Assembly: GCA_030248135.1 (NCBI GenBank)
Contig: JASANC010000316.1
Coordinates: 62,001-126,000, forward strand
Source of the DNA: Theristus sp. LFF4_11
Taxonomy: Eukaryota > Nematoda > Chromadorea > Monhysterida > Xyalidae
Direction of reading: 5' to 3'
DNA: 64,000 nt
In this document: positions 11,417 through 22,500 of the stretch, piece by piece
Position numbering within the stretch: position 1 is the first letter of the stretch
Layout of the letters: each line of letters opens with the position of its first letter
Translations under genes and position numbers: made by a program
The notes under the pieces: generated by a model
The model's database searches: none
What the model saw: only the letters and a program-made list of their open reading frames with translations
Told to the model about the DNA's origin: nothing

Positions 11417-14400
11417 ATGAACGACGACGACGACGTGTTTCCGGTTCCGGACGAAGTTTGGTGTCGTGTCCTGCGGAATCCATTGCTCGACATCGCTGAT
11501 CTCGGTCGAATTGGACGCGTTTCGCAACGATTCCAACGTTTGGCCGACGAGAACACGCTGTGGGAAACGAAATTCGGCGAAATGTATGTCGTGGTTTCTC
11601 GCTTTCTCCCCATTGTTGATATTTGATGTTGATCTCCCCTTTCTCCCCTGGCAACACAGCAAGAACTCGCAACAAAACAAAGAATAATCAATTTGTGTTC
11701 AGCCACAAACTCGTGTCCGCGTTTACAGTCAATATTGTTTGTCCAATCGCGGCCATTTTCTTTTCTTCTGAATGTGCCGAAAAAAAATTGTAAAACGCTA
11801 AAAAATTCAGCAAAAACTACCGAATGTCTGTTTCGTTTCTGTTTTCACAGAACAAATCCAAAACATGCAATGTTTTTTTCGATGCATGCTTTCAGTTACC
11901 CACGGTCACGTGCGACAGTGAACCAGTGGGAATGGGAACAACGACGCCGCCAAGCGCAAACCGTCGACACCGACGTTTTTGGAGTACCAATCGGATTCCG
12001 TCTGAATAATGGACGAGACTGGAACTGGCGAGCGCTCTGTCAGTTGCGCAGGCGTTTGGATCGACAAGTTTGCAACTTCAGCTTTCGATTTGAAAACAAT
12101 GGTTTCTTCAACCACAACGACAACACTGTTTGAATAGTTTTTCGATTTGAATGCAACACAACAACAGCGTTTACAATTACTTTATTTAATTTGTCCGAAA
12201 TTTCACAGGTGCTCAGCTCGCTGCGAGACCTGTCTGCAGCTTACATCACACGGCAGACATCGTTCGTTGCGTACTATCGAATTCGAAATTGGCTAAGCGA
12301 AAACGAACAGAATGTGCAGCTGTGTCAGTTGATGGTGATCGACAAACTGAGAGAAATACTACACGACGGAAAGCCGTGCGTTTTTTTCTGTTTGTTTTGC
12401 TGAACCATGCCGTCATAGAATGCTATTTAATTTCACTAATGACTTTTTTTTTAAACGTGTCCCACTGAAATGACGTCATGTGCCGCAAAACATGCGCTTG
12501 CCGTTTACAGCAAACCAGACTTTCCGTTTAGCCGATTTTTTCCCGTAAACAAATGGTGAATGTCGAATCAGTCACACCAAACTGACATTTTAGAGCCTGT
12601 ACTTTGACAAACGGCCGTTTTTAAAGCAAATGACGTCATTTTAGTCCGGACACGTTTGAATAAATCCACAATAGTCCATATAGCCTTTATTTTCACCATG
12701 AGCTAAATTCCATGGAGAGCTATGGTGATCAATCAACCGTGTGTCATCATCAAAAAAATATAGTCGATCGATTCACCAGATCCAAAATAACGACGGGCTT
12801 GCGCTTGCACATACGCGCATGCACAGCAACCCGAACCCGGAATTTCAATTTATAGAGCGTGAGAACTTAGCCTTTATGCGAGTAAAATACGTGTAAAAGT
12901 GAACGATACCGAACGGAAATTCTGGTGTTTGTGCGTGACAAATGTGCGGTATTAGATTGGTGCAAATGACGCCCTCTTAATCCGATACATTGGAATAAAT
13001 CTCCGCTCGAAACAACGTGAGAAAAAAGTAGGTACGAGAGAGAAAGAGAATCAGATCCAATTCTAAAATAGCACACAGAGAGAACCAAAGTAATAGTTTG
13101 GCTCAATGAAACAGAAAAATTAGAATTCGTATTTTTGCATTCATGGCAACTTTTTCAGGCAGCACAATCTGACAAACAAGTTCTACGCGCAGCAATGCGT
13201 GACGTGGTTCGCACGGGAGCGAGTGAAACAACAGCTACGTCGTTGGTTGCACAGTGGCGCGCAGCATTTAGTAGAAGGTGTTTGTCATTTTTTTTTGTTT
13301 CGAAGTTAGCACTTACAATGTGTCGAATAAAATCAATCAATCAAGTTTCACAAAGTATTGCGGTGTCCGGGCGACTGTATGAATCAGAAGTCTTGTTTGC
13401 TCCCCGAACGATTTCTGTTTCTCTGAGCCGACTGAAAAATCTAAGCGCGTTGGTTGATTGAACGGTTGCTGAAAAATGCGCAAGCTTTTAGTGTAGCTGT
13501 AGCACAGGACTGAAGAGTTTTGAGTTCCGATTTTCACCTCAAATTGACAAACGCGATTAACTCGCTCTAACAAATCATTTTCTCGACCCCGCACAGGTGT
13601 AACTCAAATCGAGCAATGGTTTCGACCGGATGAAGCAATCGATGCGCGGCAGCTGTATGCGAACGTGAATGAGCTGGCTGAACTGATCAAGAAAACCATC
13701 GTTGCGCGGCCGTCCTTGAAACACTATAAAATTGGTCAGTTGTTTTCTTTGCCTTATTTCTGGACTTTTGTTGTCGAGGTATTTCATGCTCATTGCTCAT
13801 CGCTTTTTTGTGATGCGATGCTCCACGTCAACAAATACTGCTCCATGAATGCCGCTTAAAAAAGTTTTTCTATTTTATGAACTCATTGTTTCAAACTTGC
13901 TGTTATTATCGCTCAGTGGACAAACTGGAACGAATCGAAGTGCGTTTGTTTTTTCAGGCAACCCCTTATCAATCGATGATCAGATATTGGTCGTCTCCAC
14001 GTTGACGCGGTTGTTTCTAGACGAGCATTTGGTTGGAGACGCCGAACACGATGAAAACTGTGACGTGAGCCGTTTGTGCGTGCAGAAGGTTTGTCATGAA
14101 TAGAAATGGCTTGATGCGAAGCACATGAATTCCACGAAAATGTTCCTCTAGATCCGCACACCGAATTTCTTTTCCGTTCCAGATGATCGAGACCAAAGCG
14201 GGTCGCCCGATCACCCTGTGCATCCTGGCGTCATTGGTCGCCGGAAAATTCGGCATCGCACTGGAGCCAATCAATTTGCCCGGCAGAATTATGCTGCGTT
14301 TTGAGGAACATCCAGAGTGAGAGCTGACGTGGGGGGGGGGGTGACTTGATGGAGTGAGCCCCGCTGCCGCTACATAAAGGGGCATTCATGAAGCAGTATT

Positions 14401-17400
14401 TAGTGATTTATGATTTAACATAGCTACGCGTCACTAAATACTGCTTCATGAATGCGCCTTAACCTGCTAGCAGCCAGGCCACGGGAATTACGGGTGATGA
14501 TGGGGTCCGAATTTCTTTGGCCCTGTGGAAAGGACACAATGCTACATTGGCAACGAAAAACAATATGGACGCGGTCTCTTTTTTATTGCTACGCGGATTG
14601 CTCGCTTTTCTCTCGCTGTGCAAATCGGGTAACTTTCAAAAGAAAAAAAAACAATTCAAATGCAGCCAATCAGCGACTTATCCACAGAAAACGTGCAGTA
14701 CAGTTAATCCAACGAAAAGCGGCTTCAGTATTTCTACTGGTGTTCTGCCAGCTTGTCCACCGCGGCCGAACGCTTCACGTATTTCGACGTTTGGCGACGC
14801 TTCGCGCGTCTCAACGAATCGCAGCTGTGGGCGTGGTACGCGGCGAGAACGAACGATTTCGAGCGAAAACCGGAGTATTTGCAGCCGTGCACAGCCGTGC
14901 AGGTTTGTTGGGACGCGATTGACTACCCAGTCAAAACTGTGAAACGATTTACTGCGCTTTTATTGGCCGTTTGAATCTGGCTGCCTTCTTGTGCCGATTG
15001 GCTTCATCGAGCTGGTTGTAAACATTATATTACCAATTTTTGGGGTTCTGCGATTGAATGCGCTTGCAGACGCCAAAAGGAAACCAGTTTCAATCATTAT
15101 GTTACAATTCAAAATAGCTTGAGTGACCCGTCCTTATTTAGGGGACTCGGATCACTTTTACCGGTTTTTTTTGAATTTGCGCGTCATACATGAAACTGTT
15201 TTCTCATCTATGCGCGCATTGAGTCTCGAATAGCAAAATAATTAAGAAAACATTAAGCTAATAGTTTTAAATAGCAGTCCATCGGTTGATTTCTAGTCAA
15301 GAGAGTCTCTATACGTGCATAGAATTTCGAATATTAATAGTAATACCCCGATTGTGGCGCATATTACCTCGCACACAGCTGGTTGTCCGTCTGTCCAACA
15401 ACGCGCTGGTAGCCGAGCACACGAACTATGCGGGCGCGGTGGGTGCCCTCGAATTGGCGGTCGTCTTCTCGCATGAGTGGCGTATGCGGCAGCACCTCGC
15501 CAAGTTCTATGTGCAGTCGTTGGCCACTAATCGAGACGTGGTACGGACGTGTTGTGTTCGCGTTTGCTTATTGTGGCGACTCAATGCGTTTCCAGTCGTA
15601 GAGGAACTTCGATTCATGGCTTGCTCATGGCAATTCAAACTTCGCTGAAGCGACTCGGACTACTTCGAGATACACTGGCGCTACCTGGGCAGTTTCGCCG
15701 CATCAAGCAGGAAACACGACGAATGTTTTTTCCAGGTCTACTCTACAAATGCATTGAGTGCAAGAGAAGTACCAGACAATCGATTGATTGCCTTGTCACG
15801 TTGCCTCGTTTTATGTTTTCCAAATCAACCAAATTGCAGGATGGTTCTCTGCCATTTCGGCCTGGCCAACATCAGATGCAGAAGAGGGGTGGCCTCATCA
15901 GTGATGTGTCCCTCTTGAACCACATGAGTAAAAAACTTGAATGCAATGGCTTGTTCATAGAATCACAAAATCCACGCAGGCCATTGATCTCCTGCGCGAC
16001 TGTCCTGCGCCGTCAGCGAGTGGCGGCTGTCCGTTCATGCACAACTTGAGCGAATACAGAAAAGAATTGGAACGCGACCTGCAGCGATTCGGAGTGGAGG
16101 CGCGCGCTGAAGTGTGTTTTGTTTGTTTGCTTTCCGTCTCGTCATCGTTTGGTTTTGTCGGACATTTTGGTGGCAGGCAATCTTTTAATGGCCCAAAATG
16201 ATGGATAAGGTTTAGTTTTTTTGGGATAATCCCTGTTTTCAGTGTATTCAATTTTCTGACATTTCAGCATGTTGACATCAAGCTTCGTGCTCAGTTTTCG
16301 CACGTTCAATTTGCGGTTGGACAAATTATGCGACACAAAAAGTCAGTTTGTTTTGCTGTCGTTGAACGTATCGACTGCTTTATTGTTGGACTTTAGAAGA
16401 CCTTTTTGTTACTCCACAGCGCGCTGATTGGCTACGCTCAATTCAAAAGTATCCCATCAGCTTTCATTGTGGAAACCGAAAGATGTGTCTCCAGGAGCGA
16501 CAAAAGGTTCCTGTGACCCATCGCAGCGTATTTATTCCGGATCCCTTTCCATAATACCATAAATTAGCGATGGCCGACTTATATCGTGTCGCAGATACGA
16601 GTACAAATGTGTGATCGCGGGCTGGGATGCGCAGTGCGCAGCGTCGGTGCAGTGGAAACAGCGGATGGGCGTGCGTAAACTGCCGCGCGGAGACAAACAG
16701 CCGTTCTATAACGTGCTCGTCGAAGATGGCAGCAATCGTTATGCTGCCGAAGGTGGGTTTTTATTGTTTTTTAAGTCGAACTCTACATTATAGGTAGGGA
16801 TGGATCCGGCAAATTTGCCGGAATCCGGGCCGGATCCGGCAAAAGCCCATTACGGCCGGGCCGGATCCGGCAAAAATTGCCGGAATCCGGACCGGAATGG
16901 CCTTTTTATGTCTAAAAAACATCTACGCACATTTCGTCGCTTCTTCATCACATTTTCAGCATAAAACTGCACAGACACAGAAACAAAGTCAGCAAGACAC
17001 AGCACGTGAACCAACCAAAAATTACAACAACAACAATTGACAAAATTCACATCGCATAGGGATAATCAAGTGCTGCCAACACTCCATTCAGAAACATGAC
17101 CTTTTCGGCGTTCTGAGTTGACAGACGAGATTGGCTGTACACAAACACCTGCATGGCTTCAGAGAACATTCGTTGCTTGCCACGCTTGTTGGTAGCGGTG
17201 CCAGGTATCTGCGCGCGATTGTCGATAGTTTGGGGTATTTAGACGAGTTCAGCCGCCAAAAGTCTTGCATTAGATCACTTTTGTCCGGTTCGTCGATAAA
17301 ATCATCCGACTCGTACATATTCATTTCGCCGCGCAGTTCGTCTTCGAGACTGGATTCGCCTGACGGGTTTCGCGGTCGCGCAGCGTGAAACTCTATGCCT

Positions 17401-18918
17401 CCGTAGAGGCCAGTCGATTTCTTTTTTGGTTCGGGCTCGCGTTCACTTTCGTCATCGTCGTTGTTCGCGATCTCGGATGTATCGTCGCAGTTTGTGGGCG
17501 TCTCCGGTCGTTTCAAGATTTTCTTTGCAATGTGAAGTAGTTCACAACGAATCGCGCCTTCATTTTCGAAGACTACTGCAGTATGCTTGAATCGCAGATC
17601 AACGTACGTGGCCATGATGTTGGATTCGTTGTGGAAAAGCGCACGGAAGCGTGTGTCGATGCTGGTCAGCAGCGTTTTTTTCGTCGTACCAATGCCACTC
17701 GCATCGACTTGTTCGATGCGCTGCTTCAGTGCGCAAACGGCGGGCAACACCATTGAAATGGATTCGTCGTCTCGTGGATTCGTCGTTGGGGGGTTTATCG
17801 GGTTTTAGGGGATCACGGCACCCCCGCACACCCACGGTAACACACGTCGCTAAAATCGCTGGTGTTCTGGGGCTCTAACTGAATATGACCAACGAAGATG
17901 GCTGATTTCAAAAAACCTGCGTTCATCAACAACGTCGGCCAAAAGCTGGCAGCCACGTTTTTTAAAGTAGACGATGCTGCACATAAGTTTACCGCTCAAG
18001 ACAAAAGCAGTGAACCATTTACCATTGAACAGAACACTAAACTAAAGAAACGCTCACTGATCACATGTCAAATGCACAACAACAAAACCAACAAAGCACC
18101 GAAACAAATTTGTCAAACCATTGAACAGCTCTGAAACGGAGGAATCAACTGGTTAATTCGCGGGTCTCGGCCATTCCGGCCGGATCCGGCAAAATTGCGC
18201 CGGAATCCGGACCGGATCCGGATCCAATTTTAGGCGCCGGAATCCGGAATCGGAATCCGGACCGGAACCGGCTCCATCCCTAATTATAGGAAATCAGCTG
18301 ATTGGTTGGTGATTGATTACGGTATGCATGTGTGCTGTGCTGGCGTTGTTGTGGGGGGGGGCATTTGGTCTGCACAAAAAGCATGCATGCCGTGATCACC
18401 AACCAATCAGCTGATTCTCTATAATTTAGAGTTCGACTGTAGTTTCTTGTTTTTTTGTGACTCCTCTTCTCCTATCGGTTCAGGAAACGCGAAGAAACCG
18501 CGTGAAGCGCCGCCCTTCCACCAGGGGGCATTTCATAGAGCTCTTTAAGGATAAACGACACGTGTGGACCGCAACAATACAGACAGATCAACAACCGATG
18601 TTGTGGTGATATTTTAAGGAAAATGCCATTGATTGAAAAAACAAAAAATTCTGAATTTGCATCTCTTCCCCTTTGGCTGAACTAAAACGAAAAAAGCCCA
18701 ACTTTTTTCCAGAGAACCTGGTATTCGAGCCAGAGCCGATCCAAATCAGCCATCCGGAAGTGGCCAAGTATTTTGACGAATTTTGTGGCGCGCATTTTCG
18801 AATGAACCCCGAATGTCAGCTGCTATACCCGCAAGATTTGGAGCAGACGATTGCTTACGTCAGAGAGAAATATTTGGAACCGGCAAAAGTGGAAGCTGGA
18901 GCCGAGCTGGGGGATTGA
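11417..18918 (+). CDS. FBXO21: F-box only protein 21 orthologue, 13 exons
   Basis: Exons: 11417-11583, 11896-12067, 12209-12375, 13159-13277, 13597-13734, 13958-14088, 14183-14316, 14752-14902, 15379-15540, 15980-16111, 16268-16341, 16595-16752, 18713-18918. Every junction phase fits and the product is 636 aa, close to vertebrate FBXO21. Residues about 8-54 are the F-box (PDEVWCRVLRNPLLDIADL). Exons 4-9 correspond to the SirB1/transglutaminase-like region (GRPITLCILASLVAGKFGI, EPINLPGRIMLRF). Exons 11-13 are the YccV/HspQ-like domain (VQFAVGQIMRHKKYEYKCVI, KQPFYNVLVEDGSNRYAAE). The family acts as substrate receptor of an SCF (SKP1-CUL1) ubiquitin ligase. Exon 8 is the least conserved and least sure. 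Intron 12 holds a palindromic MITE split by a hAT copy. Confidence 0.93.
12453..12658. mobile_element. Short palindromic MITE in FBXO21 intron 3
   Basis: AAACGTGTCC...AAATGACGTCAT at 12453-12481 is matched by inverted ATGACGTCATTT...GGACACGTTT ending near 12658. The arms stay alignable inwards through a GCCGTTT word. No ORF. Confidence 0.75.
14375..14461. mobile_element. Foldback MITE in FBXO21 intron 7
   Basis: GGCATTCATGAAGCAGTATT followed by TAGTG is mirrored after about 25 bp by CACTAAATACTGCTTCATGA and ATGCGCC, flanked by TAA. A diverged copy lies at 22692-22763 and a solo end at 13835-13859. Confidence 0.85.
16795..18282 (-). mobile_element. hAT-family DNA transposon, non-autonomous, copy 1
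   Basis: Ends are TAGGGATGGATCC... and ...GGCTCCATCCCTA. They are flanked by an exact 8-bp target duplication ATTATAGG (16787-16794 and 18283-18290). Subterminal regions are packed with CCGGATCCGG-like words. Length 1488 bp. It carries only the C-terminal part of a transposase and sits in FBXO21 intron 12. Confidence 0.93.
17088..17753 (-). pseudogene. hAT transposase C-terminal fragment (copy 1)
   Basis: A 221-codon frame with the hAT dimerisation signature ([20 protein letters not shown] then [10 protein letters not shown]). The Leu/Trp-rich catalytic region and the BED finger upstream are missing. Immediately after TSVAS the frame departs from the expected hAT end, and the conserved tail continues in a different frame, so a frameshift is present. 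It cannot encode a working transposase. Confidence 0.85.
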
Positions 18919-19551
18919 CTGAACTGAGAACATGCAGAAACATTTTGTACGGGATATCTGTTCCTTTTTTGTATTTTGTATCATATATGTGTGGATCGTG
19001 ATTTCTTGAAGTCTTCTGTGCACTCTTGCTTGCCCCTCTTTGAATGTTTTTATTTTAAATACATGTATAGATATGTGATTGTTGTGGTGATTCATTCATG
19101 ATTAGCGCACTGGATTATGTGCTTGTTTATATGAGAGAAATATAACTATCCAGCTTCATGTTGCGTGAATTGGTATTGCTGCTTCTGTGAAAGTCTGTTG
19201 CTGACACAGATGACCTCCTGGAGAAAGTGGTCACTACTCTTTAACATAATTCGACCAAATCATCTGATTTGTTGTCGTCAGTGTTTTGTATTTGCTCGCT
19301 GATTGGTTGCTTTTACTCTTGACTATTCTGTTTCGTATTCGATTCGCTGATTGGTTACTTTTACTGTTGACTACTCAACGAGAAGTTTCCGTTGATTTTG
19401 TTGAGTTTTCAGAAAACCAACTAACCGCAAACTGTTTTTGTGTCCGTGTCGACGGAAGACGACGAAAAAAATGCGTAAACGCAAGCGACATCGCGTTATT
19501 CTTTGAAGGATAACTGCAAAACGGCGGATTGGACAAGAAAAACCAGCAAAA
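18919..19551. other. FBXO21-NDST intergenic region
   Basis: Contains the FBXO21 3' flank and the NDST 5' flank. No gene is seen. The last 300 bp carry the duplicated CTGATTGGTT motif described separately. Confidence 0.5.
19294..19375 (+). promoter_or_regulatory. Twin CCAAT-box-like repeat upstream of NDST
   Basis: TCGCTGATTGGTTGCTTTTA and TCGCTGATTGGTTACTTTTA (the second 48 bp further on) lie about 180-250 bp before the NDST start codon. ATTGG is the reverse of the NF-Y CCAAT box, and paired CCAAT boxes are a known promoter arrangement. The same word is frequent elsewhere in this window, so the promoter assignment is tentative. Confidence 0.35.
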
Positions 19552-22500
19552 ATGCGCGCCTCTCATCGTCTGCTGCGCGTGTTTTGCGGCCAAAAGCGAA
19601 TAACGAGCATTCAAAAGCTGCTGCTCGGCGTCATTGCCGCAAGCACCGTCGTCGCACTCTACACCATGTACAGCGCCGGTCAGACGCGCAACGATTCCGT
19701 CAAGTTCAAAAACTCAATTTCAAAAAGTTCGAAAGTCGAAGCGGGAAGGAAAACGCCTACGGTCGATACGCCATACCAATGCCCAGCTGTCATTAATGAG
19801 AAACCAAGCATCATACCCGAGGATGAAAATAATGCTGAGCAATTCGTCGAGTTTCTGCCGCGTTCCGCTGCGAATCTGTCGCTTAACGACGACGCCAGAA
19901 TACTGTTGTGCTTGGAAAGCAGCTATTCGGCGGTGGGGCGACAGCTGATCGCCATGTTGGACACGCTCAAGTTTCCGTACAGGTTCGGTTTGCCGTCACA
20001 ATTGGCTTTTCCCAAATTTTACGGTGATTTACCTGGTGTCATTGCGGAATTACGGTTTGAAACAGCACAAAACATGTTTTTAATTCGAATGTGATTTGAA
20101 TGTGTCTTTAAATCCCAAGAATCCAATTGACTTGGCACTAGGGATGGATCCGGCAAATTTGCCGGAATCCGGGCCGGATCCGGCAAAAGCCCATTCCGGC
20201 CGGGCCGGATCCGGCAAAAATTGCCGGAATCCGGACCGGAATGGCCTTTTATGTCTAAAAAACATCTACGCACATTTCGTCGCTTCTTCATCACATTTTC
20301 AGCATAAAACTGCACAGACACAGAAACAAAGTCAGCAAGACACAGCACGTGAACCAACCAAAAATTACAACAACAACAATTGACAAAGTTCACATCGCAT
20401 AGGAATAATCAAGTGCTGCCAACAACACTCCATTCAGAAACATGACCTTTTCGGCGTTCAGAGTTGACAGACGAGATTGGCTGTACACAAACACCTGCCT
20501 GGCTTCAGAGAACATTCGTTGCTTGCCACGCTTGTTGGTAGCGGTGCCAGGTATCTGCGCGCGATTGTCGATAGTTTGGGGTATTTAGACGAGTTCAGCC
20601 GCCAAAAGTCTTGCATTAGACCACTTTTGTCCGGTTCGTCGATAAAATCATCCGACTCGTACATATTCATTTCGCCGCGCAGTTCGTCTTCGAGACTGGA
20701 TTTGCCTGACGGGTTGCGCGGTCGCGCAGCGTGAAACTCGATGCCTCCGTAGAGGCCAGTCGATTTCTTTTTTGGTTCGGGCTCGCTTTCACTTTCGTCA
20801 TCGTCGTTGTTCGCGATCTCGGATGTATCGTCGCAGTTTGTGGGCGTCTCCGGTCGTTTCAAGATTTTCTTTGCAATGTGAAGTAGTTCACAACGAATCG
20901 CGCCTTCATTTTCGAAGACTACTGAAGTATTCTTGAATCGCAGATCAACGTACGTGGCCACGATGTTGGATTCGTTGTGGAAAAGCGCACGGAAGCGTGT
21001 GTCGATGTTGGTCAGCAGCGTTTTTTTCGTCGTACCAATGCCACTCGCATCGACTTGTTCGATGCGCTGCTTCAGTGCGCAAACGGCGGGCAACACCATT
21101 GAAATGGATTCGTCGTCTCGTGGATTCGTCGCTGGGGGGTTTATCGGGTTTTAGGGGATCACGGCACACCCGCACACCCACGACAACACACGTCGCTAAA
21201 ATCGCTGGTGTTCTGGGGCTCACAAAAAAGCAGCTAACTGAATATGACCAACGAAGATGGCTGATTTCAAAAAACCTGCGTTCATCAACAACGTCGGCCA
21301 AAAGCTGGCAGCCACGTTTTTTTTAAAGTGGACGATGCTGCACATGAGTTTACCACTCAAGACAAAAGCAGTGAACCATTTACCATTGAACAGAACACAA
21401 AACTAAAGAAACGCTCACTGATCACATGTCAAATGCACAACAACAAAACCAACAAAGCACCGAAACAAATTTGTCAAACCATTGAACAGCTCTGAAACGG
21501 AGGAATCAACTGGTTAATTCGCGGGTCTCGGCCATTCCGGCCGGATCCGGCCGGATCCGGCAAAATTGCGCCGGAATCCGGACCGGATCCGGATCCAATT
21601 TTAGGCGCCGGAATCCGGAATCCGGACCGGAACCGGCTCCATCCCTACTTGGCACTTTGCTAATTTCTTTTCAGGGTGCATGTCATGGGCAAGCAGATGC
21701 CTTCTATGACGGCTGGAGGTGGCGCAACTCAAAAAGGGCGATTTTCGCTGGTGATTTTCGAGAATTATTACAAGTGAGTGGTGGGACTTACTGAATTGTT
21801 TCCTTTCAACAATGTTTTTTGTCCTGATTTTTGCGAAACTCCTTTGAATTTGAACGTGAATATTTTGATTTCGTTCTATCTTGCAGATACCTGAACATGG
21901 ACGACTGGAACAGACAACTGCTCAACAAATACCTCCGTGAATATGACGTTGCATTGATCGGCTTACTATTAGGTTCGAAAATTCCGAAAGCAGCTTGCAT
22001 AAGCCAACTGGCTGAACTGGCTCCCCATTGTTGCATGCTTTTTCGTTATCAAATTATCAAACGTTTTCCTGGCTACTTTTGTATGACTCACGTAAAAAGG
22101 CAATAGCTTGCAGGCAATCTAGACGGGCTTTTGTGGATTAATTTTTTTGGATAATGTTTGTTTTGAACAGTAAAGTGCCAAAAAAATTGCTGAATAAAAA
22201 CAAATGAATTTCAAGCATTTTTCACTTTCAGGTCGTCTCGACCGTCCATACGCACGAGCACAGGTGCGGCATTTCCCACTGTACCTCCGTCAAAAGCAGC
22301 CGGCTCCCCGCTCAGCGTATTTCGTGGAAAACTCACCTGTGCTTCACTCGGCAAAAGGTGGCGTTCAGTGGAGCTTCACTGATCGCCCGATTCAGACGGT
22401 GAAAAAACCGAAGAAACCGGACTTGTGGGTGCAATTCGAAGCGAACCACCGAACGTATGAGCCGATTCTAATGGTAAAACTGCGCGGCACACTGACCGGA

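Larger units (their letters stand above)
16775..18442. mobile_element. Palindromic MITE split by a hAT copy
   Basis: The left remnant GTCGAACTCTACATTATAGG at 16775-16794 and the right part 18283-18442 (ATTATAGG, AATCAGCTGATTGGTTGG ... CCAACCAATCAGCTGATT, ATAATTTAGAGTTCGACTGTA) together make one complete palindromic element when the hAT at 16795-18282 is left out. Family members are at 28907-29084, 47223-47394 and, diverged, 59428-59594. Confidence 0.85.
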
